Source of the DNA: Legionella parisiensis
Lineage (GTDB): Bacteria; Pseudomonadota; Gammaproteobacteria; Legionellales; Legionellaceae
Assembly: GCF_001467945.1 (NCBI RefSeq)
Contig: NZ_LNYQ01000013.1
Location: 1,926,472-1,990,471 of the forward strand
Reading direction: 5' to 3'
DNA: 64,000 nucleotides
Part shown: positions 34,937-43,951 of the stretch, piece after piece
Numbering within the stretch: the stretch's first letter is position 1
Layout: the number at the start of each line of letters is the position of its first letter
Notes under the pieces: model-generated
Database searches by the model: none
Seen by the model: only the letters and a program-made list of their open reading frames with translations
Told to the model about the DNA's origin: nothing
Made by a program: the position numbers and the translations under genes

Positions 34937-36805
34937 CTACCTGTTTTGAAAGGGGTTGCCGAGACGATTGTTTTCTTCTTCCTCTTCTTTCGGAAGGATT
35001 TCTTTAAGTGCAGATTTATATTGTTCTATAGACTTGGATAATTTTATATCCTGAACAATGCCCACTTTATCCGGCAACGTTGCATCGGATGTTATATTGG
35101 CAATTAAAGTCACAAAAAACTTCACAGCACTAGCCAAAGCTTGCCATACTGAAGAAGAACTCCCCATTGCCTCATAAGAAAGACTAATTAAGTCCTTATT
35201 AATTTTTTCAATTTCTTCAATTTCCCCTGCCTGCAACAAAATCAGGCTATTGTAACACTGCGCAATGATATGAGTCAGTGTATCCAATTTCTTTCGATCC
35301 AGATTTTTTAATGCGGTTCCATTACTATGCTCAGCAATTGCATCAAGCAGTTTTAATATTTTCTCGATTGCTGTTCCAAGCTGAGGGTACTTATCCGTTC
35401 TCTGAGCCAATGCAGCTGAAAAAAGAATATAATGATCTTGATACGCTTTAACTGCTGAATCCCTAAAGGCTTCCTCTACATTTGCTTGTTCATTTTTAGT
35501 GATCTTTCCTTGTAGATCGAGATAACACAGCATACGAGCGTTAATCCCTACCCCATGCTCGCACTCAGCCAATGAATCGAGGAACTTCTCCATTAATTCT
35601 TGTTTTGCTTTTAATTGTTTTGGCTCACCAGCACACCATTTTTGTTCACTAAACAGAATTTTTTTAAGCTCTTCTTCTAAGTCCTTATTTTTTGTGTCAT
35701 TCATTATACGTTGAACACATTCCAATTTGCGGACATGTAAAGCAATCGCCTTATCTAAGAATCCATCAGGACCTAAATACTGTTTGTAGTAACTTAACAA
35801 TTGCAACCTAGTCCGTTGACTCTCTTCGTTCAATGCCATGATTTTTTTAGCTATATCGGGGGCAACACCATATAGGCGAGCGGCCATTAGATTTCTAACA
35901 CAGATAAAATAATTAAGTGGTATGTAATCTTGGGAAGGACTGATAATTACATGATGATCACGAGCAGAGCCAGGCTCTGGTGCAACCTGTACTACTGCTG
36001 CGTCCTTGTCTATTTTTTTTCGGGAGCTCATTTGAACTATATTGCCATTATACATAGTCACAAGATCAAGTGTTCCTCGTGCCGCATCCCCTTCACGTTT
36101 TGGATCAGCTATTACTTCTTCGCCTGTTTGTGGGTCTATTGTTATATGACTGTAGGTTTCATCTTTGCTGTACTTGAGTGCACCCTCACAAATAAGATGA
36201 AGTGCATGTAGTTCAGGATGATCATTCGGGTTATCCCAAATCTTTATCTCGGTTTTACTCTTCTTATCAAATTTGTTTCGGGTATTTGCATCATACCCGG
36301 AAAGGAATAAATCAGGACAAGCAGCAACAAGTTCCTTCCAGCTACTCACATTTTTTACCGTTGCACTGTAGAGTTTATGCCAATCCTGATTACGTTTTAC
36401 TACATTACCTGCATCCAAATGCCCAGTAACTGCTTGTATTTTAATACGTTCATCCTTAATATTTTTTTCACTGTCTCCACTTCGTAATACAGTAAAATTA
36501 GTAACCAAGCCTCCTTTATTATACCCTGCACCACAAAGTCTGCTGCTATTTCGTCGTGCTTCTACTGGCTCACCTTCAACTTTTACTTTCAAACTTGCTT
36601 TATGAATAATAAAGGTTGCCATACCTGTCGTAGGAAGGATCTGCGTATCCAATTTAGTATGGGTTGACATATGACTTATGCATTCTACCTCATAGCCTTC
36701 CAGACCTAATTTTCTTAACTGGTCCTCTATCTGTGCCTGAGTTTTTCCAAAATGCGTTTCTTGGCAATTGATGACGAAAAAATCTGCATCGTCTTCACGA
36801 AGCAA
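34937..36805 (-). CDS. Candidate Dot/Icm effector with endonuclease/exonuclease/phosphatase-like domain
   Basis: 622 residues from a TTG at 36805. The N-terminal half has the order of an EEP-fold enzyme: a Q-E pair in FFVINCQETHFG, AGYNKGGLVTNF (NKGG loop), QAVTGHLDAGN, LFLSGYDANTRNK (D-x-N), and a late RDHHVIISP (D-H). The second half is helical with no named domain. The last 16 residues are EEEEENNRLGNPFQNR, an acidic tail like the E-block secretion signal of Dot/Icm substrates. The same frame stays open upstream to a stop at 36917-36919 and encodes conserved-looking sequence (FKYRAITANCGNDILGEQAT), so the true start lies upstream and is missing or frameshifted. EEP members include inositol phosphatases and nucleases; the substrate is not known. 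Confidence 0.65.
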   Translation of the reverse strand: MLREDDADFFVINCQETHFGKTQAQIEDQLRKLGLEGYEVECISHMSTHTKLDTQILPTTGMATFIIHKASLKVKVEGEPVEARRNSSRLCGAGYNKGGLVTNFTVLRSGDSEKNIKDERIKIQAVTGHLDAGNVVKRNQDWHKLYSATVKNVSSWKELVAACPDLFLSGYDANTRNKFDKKSKTEIKIWDNPNDHPELHALHLICEGALKYSKDETYSHITIDPQTGEEVIADPKREGDAARGTLDLVTMYNGNIVQMSSRKKIDKDAAVVQVAPEPGSARDHHVIISPSQDYIPLNYFICVRNLMAARLYGVAPDIAKKIMALNEESQRTRLQLLSYYKQYLGPDGFLDKAIALHVRKLECVQRIMNDTKNKDLEEELKKILFSEQKWCAGEPKQLKAKQELMEKFLDSLAECEHGVGINARMLCYLDLQGKITKNEQANVEEAFRDSAVKAYQDHYILFSAALAQRTDKYPQLGTAIEKILKLLDAIAEHSNGTALKNLDRKKLDTLTHIIAQCYNSLILLQAGEIEEIEKINKDLISLSYEAMGSSSSVWQALASAVKFFVTLIANITSDATLPDKVGIVQDIKLSKSIEQYKSALKEILPKEEEEENNRLGNPFQNR

Positions 36806-37053
36806 CTTTATAATTGTGCAAGTAGCCTGTTCACCAAGAATGTCATTGCCACAATTTGCTGTGATTGCTCGATATTTAAAAGGAATATAAAACTCTCTTA
36901 CTGCTCGATCATTTTGCTAATGTATATTATTAATATAGACCAAAGCAACCTGAGACAGAAAATTTGAAAAATCAATCTTAAATAAAATATTTTTTATTCA
37001 AAAAGTTAATTGTTTTAACATTTTATAATATTTAATGCAATATTGATATATTT

Positions 37054-38145
37054 CTAAACACATATTTTATGCGATGGAATATTTATCTCTGGAGGTAAAC
37101 TCCTCCTCTGAGCAACAATTACTGCATCAAATATTTGTTCCACATCGCCTTTTTCGTGCCAAAAACTTTGAAATGCTAAAGGATATTTTTCCAATACCTC
37201 TTTTTTAGAAATTTTTTGAGGGTTTTCGATTACGTTTAATAATGATGTTAACAAAGAAATTTTGTCTTTTATTTTCGCATCTTGCGAGTCGGCTTTTTGT
37301 CTTAATATGTGCAATTTATACTGAATAAGCCCTTCCAGATAGGGGTTGATCGCATCTACACCCATCGTTCGAATTACTGCACTGTAATCCAAGTATGTAA
37401 ACAACCTGGAGTAATTATGATCATTTGATTCTTCTTCTTTTAAACCGTTAAGTTTCAAGATCACTTCTTGCTGTGCAATTGCATCCTGAGTAACATCGGG
37501 TTTGCTCAAATGAAACCATCCTTTGATCGCTCGTTTTAAAGTATGAGGAGCCACACTCCATGATATGTCAAGACCAGTAAATAAGACCGCCGTCAGTGCA
37601 AATAGAGTGCCTATAGCAGGAGCAATAGGGAAAAGCAGGGTAAAAAAAACCACCCCTAAGGCAGAAGCGATAAGAGTCATAGCGAACAAATTACCCAATG
37701 CTGCTTGGATGTAATGCATGCGTTGAGCACTATTTGGAGGAGATTCAAAAGCTCTATATAAATTGAGCCCAACCATGACCAGCTGATGAACCAATGCAAC
37801 AATTAAGCTGCTGGCAAAAAACCAAGGAGCTGCAGCAAAACTATAACCTAAGGCCATTGATATTGCTGCACCATAGAGTGATACACTCGCTAAAACAGCA
37901 CAAAGTGCAGACGTAGCAAAAAGAAACCATCGATCAAAATTGCGATTGCTGGCTGTTGTAAGGCGATAGCCATTTATTAAAGCATTTACAGTTAGCAAGA
38001 AACCTATAAAAGGCAACATGATGTAAAATAAAGGAGATGTACGAAATATCGCTGATAATCTCGCGTCAGCCAGAGTAACAAATAATGCGATTTCCTGGGC
38101 TTCTCTGATGTATGCAATCGCCCGTTGGAAGTGAGTAACAAACAT
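37054..38145 (-). CDS. Multi-spanning membrane protein with cytosolic C-terminal domain
   Basis: 363 residues. About five or six hydrophobic helices occupy residues 38-195 (FYIMLPFIGFLLTVNALING; FLFATSALCAVLASVSLYG; FFASSLIVALVHQLVMVGLNLY; LFAMTLIASALGVVFFTLLF; GTLFALTAVLFTGLDISW). A soluble helical tail of about 160 residues follows (EEESNDHNYSRLFTYLDYSAVI, ISLLTSLLNVIENPQKISKKEVLEKYP). An AGGTGA site is four bases before ATG. I do not recognise the family. Its position beside a candidate effector and the tail suggest an accessory, possibly host-related, role, but this is inference. Confidence 0.65.
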   Translation of the reverse strand: MFVTHFQRAIAYIREAQEIALFVTLADARLSAIFRTSPLFYIMLPFIGFLLTVNALINGYRLTTASNRNFDRWFLFATSALCAVLASVSLYGAAISMALGYSFAAAPWFFASSLIVALVHQLVMVGLNLYRAFESPPNSAQRMHYIQAALGNLFAMTLIASALGVVFFTLLFPIAPAIGTLFALTAVLFTGLDISWSVAPHTLKRAIKGWFHLSKPDVTQDAIAQQEVILKLNGLKEEESNDHNYSRLFTYLDYSAVIRTMGVDAINPYLEGLIQYKLHILRQKADSQDAKIKDKISLLTSLLNVIENPQKISKKEVLEKYPLAFQSFWHEKGDVEQIFDAVIVAQRRSLPPEINIPSHKICV

Positions 38146-38285
38146 AAGTCACCTGATAAATTATTATTATTCCTTGATTTTTTATTTCTTAAATTTGAAA
38201 AAAGTACTTATTAAGAACACGTAATTACATGGTCTGGCTATAGAAAAACTACCATTAACCAATGGGGCTTGACTTTATGTCCTGC

Positions 38286-38329
38286 GGCTTATCTGCGCAA
38301 TCCCAGGTTCGGGATCCCGCAGAAAAGCC
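38286..38329. repeat. Strong hairpin between lysS and the membrane-protein gene
   Basis: GGCTTATCTGCG (38286-38297) pairs with CGCAGAAAAGCC (38318-38329) with a single mismatch, extended by ATCCC/GGGAT and closed by a six-base AGGTTC loop. It is about 127 bases after the lysS stop on the minus strand, in a 311-base gap with no gene. No T-run adjoins. It may be a processing stem or a REP-type element. Confidence 0.55.
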
Positions 38330-38456
38330 ATAGAAGGTAGACAAGAACACGCTCTTAACTCGAGGCAGTGGTTAAAGAAAGCACCTTTGATTCTCTCAAA
38401 GACCAGCTAGCACCTCTCTAACAACTAAAGCGATAAAAATACTTGTTAGTCACTCT

Positions 38457-39950
38457 TTATTGCCGTAAATGAGGGAACAAAATCACATCCCGAATTGACT
38501 GAGAATTGGTAAATAGCATGACCAACCGATCAATACCTATACCTTCTCCCGCTGTGGGGGGCAATCCATATTCCAGCGCTTCAATATAATCACTATCAAA
38601 ATGCATGGCTTCTAAATCACCGGCATCCTTTTCCTCAACCTGCTTTCGAAAACGTTCGGCCTGATCTTCAGCATCGTTTAATTCAGAAAACCCATTAGCA
38701 ATTTCCCGGCCTGCAATAAAAAATTCAAAGCGATCAGTCACTTCTGGGCTATGATCACTACGGCGTGCCAAAGGTGATATTTCGGTAGGATAGCCTGTAA
38801 TAAAGGTAGGTTGAAATAATTGATGCTCAACAGTTTCCTCAAACAATATGATTTGCAGCTTGCCTAAACCATCAGTTTCTTTAAAAGGGAATCCTTTTTT
38901 CTGCAATATTGCACGACAACTCACTACACTCTCGAGATCTTTAGCATTAATTTCTGGGTGATAATGTAAAATTGCCTCTTTCACCGTCATACGGGTAAAC
39001 GGCTTGCCAAAATCAATGATTTGACCTTGGTATTCGACCTGACGTTTTTTCAAAACAGCATCACAGAGATAACACAGTAATTCCTCGGTAAAATTCATCA
39101 AATCCTTATAATCCGCGTAGGCTTGATAGAACTCAACCATAGTAAATTCTGGATTATGGCGTGTTGAAATCCCTTCATTACGGAAATTACGATTAATTTC
39201 ATAAACACGCTCAAATCCACCCACAACAAGTCGCTTCAAATAAAGCTCAGGTGCGATACGCAAATACATAGTCATATCCAGAGTATGATGATGCGTAACA
39301 AAAGGACGAGCCATGGCGCCACCAGGAATAGGATGCATCATAGGAGTTTCTACTTCCAGGAAATAGTGTTGTTCCATAAATTGCCTAAATGCTTGGATCA
39401 ATTGTGAACGGATCAAAAAGGTATGGCGACTGTCATCATTAGCAATTAAATCCACATAGCGTTTACGGTATTTTACTTCTTGATCCGCTAAGCCATGAAA
39501 TTTATCGGGTAAAGGGCGCAGAGACTTAGTTAATAATTCTATGTGCTCTGCATTTACTGTAAGCTCACCCGTATTTGTTTTAAATAGTTCACCTTTAACC
39601 CCAACAATATCGCCTAAATCCCAATGCTTAAACTCTTCATACTGCTCAGGAAGGTCGTTAGCTCGGATATACACTTGAATACGCCCAGAAACATCTTGTA
39701 TATGAAAAAAGCTGGCTTTGCCCATAATGCGTCTCAATACTATGCGGCCAGCCACACTGACCTTAACATGTCGTTGTGCTAAAGCGTCCTTATCTAATGA
39801 ATCGTAATGTTTTATAATTTCCTGGGCTAAATGTTCACGACGAAACTGATTTGGGAAATTAAACCCTTTTGTACGTAATTCAGCTAATTTTTGTTTACGA
39901 ATAGAATAAACTTCACTTTCATCAATATGGTCAATTTGTTCTTCACTCAT
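38457..39950 (-). CDS. lysS: Lysyl-tRNA synthetase (class II)
   Basis: Charges tRNA-Lys. 497 residues: N-terminal OB-fold anticodon domain ([23 protein letters not shown], about 65-87), and the class II core with motif 1 near [21 protein letters not shown], motif 2 [33 protein letters not shown] in pieces, and motif 3 [11 protein letters not shown] near the end. It overlaps prfB by eight bases, the conserved prfB-lysS arrangement of gammaproteobacteria, so both come from the prfB promoter. Confidence 0.97.
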   Translation of the reverse strand: MSEEQIDHIDESEVYSIRKQKLAELRTKGFNFPNQFRREHLAQEIIKHYDSLDKDALAQRHVKVSVAGRIVLRRIMGKASFFHIQDVSGRIQVYIRANDLPEQYEEFKHWDLGDIVGVKGELFKTNTGELTVNAEHIELLTKSLRPLPDKFHGLADQEVKYRKRYVDLIANDDSRHTFLIRSQLIQAFRQFMEQHYFLEVETPMMHPIPGGAMARPFVTHHHTLDMTMYLRIAPELYLKRLVVGGFERVYEINRNFRNEGISTRHNPEFTMVEFYQAYADYKDLMNFTEELLCYLCDAVLKKRQVEYQGQIIDFGKPFTRMTVKEAILHYHPEINAKDLESVVSCRAILQKKGFPFKETDGLGKLQIILFEETVEHQLFQPTFITGYPTEISPLARRSDHSPEVTDRFEFFIAGREIANGFSELNDAEDQAERFRKQVEEKDAGDLEAMHFDSDYIEALEYGLPPTAGEGIGIDRLVMLFTNSQSIRDVILFPHLRQ

Positions 39951-41053
39951 GCTGCCCTACTCCTGCCTTTAAACTGGCTTCAATAAACTGATCCAATGCC
40001 CCGTCCAATACTGCTTGTGTATTGCTCGTTTCAACACCGGTGCGTAGATCTTTAATACGAGATTGATCCAATACATATGAACGAATTTGAGATCCCCAAC
40101 CTATATCTGATTTACTGGCTTCCAATGCTTGCTGCTCTGCATTTTTCTTTTGCATTTCCAATTCATATAACTTGGCGCGTAGCTGTTTCATTGCCTGATC
40201 TTTATTGCGATGCTGGCTTCGATCATTCTGGCATTGTACTACAATTCCACTTGGTGCATGAGTAATACGTACTGCTGAATCAGTTCGGTTAACATGCTGC
40301 CCCCCAGCCCCGGACGCACGGTATGTATCAATACGCAAATCAGCCGGATTAATTTCAATATCTATATCATCATCAATCTCAGGTGAAACAAATACTGCTG
40401 CAAAAGAGGTATGCCTTCTATTTCCTGAATCAAAAGGTGATTTTCTTACCAAGCGATGTACTCCGCTTTCAGTACGCAGCCATCCAAAAGCGTATTCTCC
40501 TTTGAAGTAAATAGTAGCACTTTTAATACCAGCAACCTCGCCCGGGGAGCATTCAATTAATTCCGTATCAAACCCATGCTGTTCACCCCAACGCAAGTAC
40601 ATGCGTAACAACATTTCCGCCCAATCCTGTGCCTCCGTACCACCCGAACCCGACTGAATATCTAAATAAGCATTCGAGTCGTCCATTTTTCCGGAAAACA
40701 TACGGCGAAATTCTAAATCAGCAACTTTTTGTTCAATCGAGTGTAATTCTTCGCCAATTTCATTAATTGTTTGCTCGTCGCCTTCTTCACGTGCAATTTC
40801 AAATAATTCATTTAAATCAGTAATGGATTGACCTAATTGAGTCAAAGTTGAAACAACTGCCTCTAGCTGTGTTCTTTCACGTCCTAATGCCTGAGCAATC
40901 TCGGGATTATCCCAAACTGTTGATGATTCCAGCTCTCGAACAACCTCTTCCAAACGCTCACTTTTAGCATCAAAGTCAAAGATACCCCCTAAGCGACTCT
41001 ACTCGCTTATCAAGCTCCACCAGATTAAGATTAATTTGGTTTACTTCCAACAT
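39943..41053 (-). CDS. prfB: Peptide chain release factor 2 (programmed +1 frameshift)
   Basis: Recognises UGA and UAA stops. Translation starts at ATG 41053 ([19 protein letters not shown]), reaches an in-frame TGA after 25 codons (40978-40976), and continues only if the ribosome skips one base. The +1 frame gives [13 protein letters not shown] and the full RF2 body with the peptide anticodon region and the GGQ motif in [22 protein letters not shown]. The total is about 369 residues, close to E. coli (365). The upstream frame matches RF2 N-termini, so the gene is intact. It overlaps lysS. Confidence 0.97.
40975..40990 (-). promoter_or_regulatory. RF2 autoregulatory frameshift site
   Basis: On the coding strand: AGGGGGTATCTTTGAC. 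It combines the Shine-Dalgarno-like AGGGGG, the slippery CTT codon, the in-frame TGA and the following C, identical to the E. coli prfB site. Low RF2 slows termination at the TGA and favours the +1 slip, so RF2 controls its own synthesis. Confidence 0.95.
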
Positions 41054-41189
41054 AAGTGTCTCTTAAAAAATAGTAATTATGTCAATGCTCTTATCATAAT
41101 GAAGTCTCTGGCAGGCTAGACTGTTAAGTCCAGCAATTTTTTAACCTTATTATTTTCCAAATCACATAGTTGATAAGGAATGCTTTTAG

Positions 41190-41223
41190 ACCCATTTGGG
41201 TATAAATTGGGCATAACCGCCCA
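41190..41223 (-). terminator. Tandem small hairpins downstream of the flagellar/motor operon
   Basis: TGGGC-ATAACC-GCCCA (41208-41223) and the adjacent ACCCATTTGGGT (41190-41201) lie about 85 bases after the stop of the DUF2802 gene (minus). On the minus strand the first stem is followed by AATTTATA rather than a T-run, so termination strength is uncertain. The rest of 41054-41308 shows no gene. Confidence 0.4.
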
Positions 41224-41308
41224 GCCTACTCAAGCTACATTTATAATTCAGCATGACTTAGTAAAAAATTAGTCTGGGATTTTACCGTGAAAGTAGGCAA
41301 AAAAACAG

Positions 41309-41707
41309 CTATGAAGTCTTCATTGCGGTCCGGTAGGCTTGCAAATTCATTAATAAATCCGCTTCTGCGAGAGATAAATGGCAACTTTCCACAATTTCAT
41401 CGCGATTACCGCCCATTTCCAAAATACGCAAAGCATGGCGATATCCACCATCATTATCTCGTTTATTTTCCAGATCCTGAATTTGATTATCCATACTAAT
41501 TAATTGATTATTAATTTCCTTTAACTGCTTGGAGAATAATAAATCAGCATGAATTAACACAGGATGATCTTTTGTGATTTGATCAATTAATTTTTGCTGC
41601 GTATTCAATTCCTCTCGAAAACTAATTAGTTTTTTCCGTTGATTCAATAAATAATTCATAATAAATAAAAAAATAACCACATTTAAGCTTAAAAGAAAAG
41701 TTATCAT
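41309..41707 (-). CDS. DUF2802 protein, last gene of the flagellar cluster
   Basis: A 132-residue protein with one N-terminal membrane span (ITFLLSLNVVIFLFIMNYLL), a coiled-coil middle, and the C-terminal DUF2802 signature: GGYRHALRILEMGGNRDEIVESCHLSLAEADLLMNL (about residues 87-122). That helix-turn-helix-like motif is typically found in small proteins following motor or chemotaxis genes in gammaproteobacteria. The start overlaps the motD stop (ATGA). Function is not established. Confidence 0.85.
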   Translation of the reverse strand: MITFLLSLNVVIFLFIMNYLLNQRKKLISFREELNTQQKLIDQITKDHPVLIHADLLFSKQLKEINNQLISMDNQIQDLENKRDNDGGYRHALRILEMGGNRDEIVESCHLSLAEADLLMNLQAYRTAMKTS

Positions 41708-42471
41708 TTTTTATTTTTACCCCCAAAGATTACACTATGATCTTGCTCGCTTACCGCAGGGTTTAAAAGTCGAGGAACATTTCGATTCAAAGTAATGATA
41801 ATAGTCACCCTACGATTTGCAGCTCTCCCTAGTTCTGTAACATTATCTGCTACTGGATATTGCTCACCATAGCCTGTTACTAAAATACGATCCGTTGTTA
41901 TCCCAAACGAATTTAAAGTACGTCCAACAGCTGCTGCACGCATCGCAGAAAGTTCCCAGTTTGATGGAAATTGTGGCGTTTCTATAGGAACATTATCTGT
42001 ATACCCTTCTATTGCGACAAGAGAAGATGATTTTTTAAGTTTAGCGGCTAACTGCATTAATTTGACAAAAGCTTCTGGTTTTAAATCTGCATCACCCGAA
42101 TCAAATAAAGCTCCTGCTTTAATATCCAACTCCACCCAACCTTCCTGTCGGTTAATCTTATAATTACCATCTTGCAATTCTATGAGCGATTGATTTAACT
42201 CATCAAGCCCATCATGAAAAGGCCCTCGAAATGGTGTTGATTGTGGACCATCCTTTATACTTTTTGTTGATTTCAGGGCCTGGGCTTCATCTTTTTTATT
42301 AAAAGCCGACTTCATCCCTTCTGAAAGCGATTTATACTTTGAGGTGTTGACTGAAGAAATAGCATACATTACTACGAAAAATGCGAATAACAAGGTAATG
42401 AAATCTGCATATGAGACGACCCAACGATGATGATCATTATTTTGTTCATTTCTTTTTTTTCTTTTTTTCAT
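41704..42471 (-). CDS. motD: Flagellar stator protein MotD (MotB family)
   Basis: Peptidoglycan-anchored stator half. 255 residues from ATG 42471: a basic N-terminus (MKKRKKRNEQ), one membrane helix with the proton-channel aspartate in VSYADFITLLFAFFVVMYAISSVN, and a C-terminal OmpA-like domain (VAIEGYTDNVPI, NWELSAMRAAAVGR, GYGEQYPV, NRRVTIII). An in-frame TTG at 42489 would extend by six residues. The gene overlaps motC by 26 bases. It is closer to Pseudomonas MotD than MotB by context (after fliA). Confidence 0.93.
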   Translation of the reverse strand: MKKRKKRNEQNNDHHRWVVSYADFITLLFAFFVVMYAISSVNTSKYKSLSEGMKSAFNKKDEAQALKSTKSIKDGPQSTPFRGPFHDGLDELNQSLIELQDGNYKINRQEGWVELDIKAGALFDSGDADLKPEAFVKLMQLAAKLKKSSSLVAIEGYTDNVPIETPQFPSNWELSAMRAAAVGRTLNSFGITTDRILVTGYGEQYPVADNVTELGRAANRRVTIIITLNRNVPRLLNPAVSEQDHSVIFGGKNKK

Positions 42472-43219
42472 CTTTCTTATGCTGGCCAAAATTATTGAGT
42501 TTTAACATCAAAACTCCTGGACTTTCCCCAGAGGCAATGGTGACTATGCCTTCTAGAATCATTTCGTCATAATGCACCTGACGAGCAATACAACTTTTTA
42601 ATTTATTTGCTACGGGTAAAAAAATAAGATTAGCCATTCCAACTCCGTAAATAGTCGCTACGAAAGCTACTGCAATACCTAATCCCAATTCATTCGGCTC
42701 AGATAAATGACGCATCACTTCAATCAATCCTAATACTGCCCCCAAAATTCCTATGGTTGGGCTGTATCCCCCCATACTTTCAAACACTTGTGCCGCATGG
42801 ATATCATGAGTTTCAACACGTTCTATCTCGTCTTCTAAAACTTTTCTTATAGTGAGTTTATCTACACCAATTACCAACAACTCCAGACCCTTATTGATAA
42901 GTGGATTTTTCTCAACCTCTAAGTGTTCCTCTAGAGAAAGCAACCCCAATTGACGAGCTTTTCGTGCTAAATCAAACATTCTGTTGCGGCAAGGTTCAAA
43001 ATCAAGTTTAGGAGGCTTAATAACCCAAGGTAAAATTTTAAAGGCTCTTTTAAATATATTTAGTGGTGTTTGCACCATCACTGCTCCAATTGTGCCTCCG
43101 AGCACAATCAACAATGCAGGCATATTCATTAAAGCCTGCATACTTCCACCTTCAAAAATCTGGCCAAGTGTAATAGCTAAAAAACTAGTGAGTATTCCTA
43201 TTAAAGTTAAAGCATCCAT
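42446..43219 (-). CDS. motC: Flagellar stator protein MotC (MotA family)
   Basis: Proton-conducting stator half that pushes on FliG. 257 residues with four membrane segments (GILTSFLAITLGQI, LLIVLGGTIGAVMV, and PTIGILGAVLGLIEVM, GIAVAFVATIYGVGMANLIFLP near the C-terminal third). A cytoplasmic loop contains the charged IERVETHDIHAAQVFESMGG. The tail is a lysine run from an A-rich tract that also encodes the start of motD. It directly follows fliA; no chemotaxis genes intervene. Confidence 0.93.
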   Translation of the reverse strand: MDALTLIGILTSFLAITLGQIFEGGSMQALMNMPALLIVLGGTIGAVMVQTPLNIFKRAFKILPWVIKPPKLDFEPCRNRMFDLARKARQLGLLSLEEHLEVEKNPLINKGLELLVIGVDKLTIRKVLEDEIERVETHDIHAAQVFESMGGYSPTIGILGAVLGLIEVMRHLSEPNELGLGIAVAFVATIYGVGMANLIFLPVANKLKSCIARQVHYDEMILEGIVTIASGESPGVLMLKLNNFGQHKKDEKKKKKK

Positions 43220-43224
43220 TCTTT

Positions 43225-43941
43225 TTATTCCGGTAAGCGTGATTTAATTCGATGTATTGCCTGACTAAGAATCTGTGAAACGCGTGATTCGCTAACGCCA
43301 ATAACCTCCCCGATTTCTTTTAAATTCAAATCCTGTTCGTAATATAAAGAAAGTACCATGCGTTCCTTCTGAGGCAATCCGCGAATTACCTCGGATAAAC
43401 GGCCCATCAAGTCACTATGCAATACATTGACATGAGGTTCAGTAGAAGTACGTCCATCGTCAACTTGCAAGGCATCATCCGTAACGCCCAAATCTTCAAA
43501 ACCATACAAATGACTGCTCACAGAGTCTTGTAACATTTCATGGTATTCAGCAATTGATATTTCAAGTTCAGTTGCAATTTCAGAATCCTTAGCTTCCCTT
43601 CCTAACCGGTGTTCAACTTTCTTAACAGCTTCTGAAATCATTCTTCCATTACGATGTACTGATCGAGGTACCCAATCATTACGTCTTACTTCATCAAGCA
43701 TATACCCTCTAATGCGAATTCCCGCATAGGTTTCAAATGAAGCACCTTTAGAAGAATCATAATGTCGAGTTGCCTCCAGTAATCCGAGCATTCCTGCTTG
43801 TATTAAGTCATCCAGTTGTACACTTTGCGGCAAACGACCCAATAAATGATGTGCTATGCGTTTAACCAATAAGGCATGAGTTTTTACCAGCGTTTCCTGA
43901 ATTTGCTGGTTAACTTTGCTATAGGCAGCCAAAGCATCCAC
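43225..43941 (-). CDS. fliA: Flagellar sigma factor FliA (sigma-28)
   Basis: Directs transcription of late flagellar genes. About 238 residues: region 2 (LVKRIAHHLLGRLPQSVQLDDLIQAGMLGLLEATRHYDSSKGASFETYAGIRIRGYMLDEVR in pieces), region 3 and region 4 (LPQKERMVLSLYYEQDLNLKEIGEVIGVSESRVSQI). GTG 43941 has AAGGAG six bases upstream and gives the usual FliA length. Another GTG at 43962 would start inside fleN without a good ribosome site. It follows fleN closely, as in Pseudomonas. Confidence 0.94.
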   Translation of the reverse strand: MDALAAYSKVNQQIQETLVKTHALLVKRIAHHLLGRLPQSVQLDDLIQAGMLGLLEATRHYDSSKGASFETYAGIRIRGYMLDEVRRNDWVPRSVHRNGRMISEAVKKVEHRLGREAKDSEIATELEISIAEYHEMLQDSVSSHLYGFEDLGVTDDALQVDDGRTSTEPHVNVLHSDLMGRLSEVIRGLPQKERMVLSLYYEQDLNLKEIGEVIGVSESRVSQILSQAIHRIKSRLPE

Positions 43942-43951
43942 AATGATCTCC

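Noticed and set aside
34816..35007. 63-codon plus-strand frame
   Set aside because: Most of it overlaps the 3' end of the candidate effector gene in antisense, composition is not protein-like, and no ribosome site is present.
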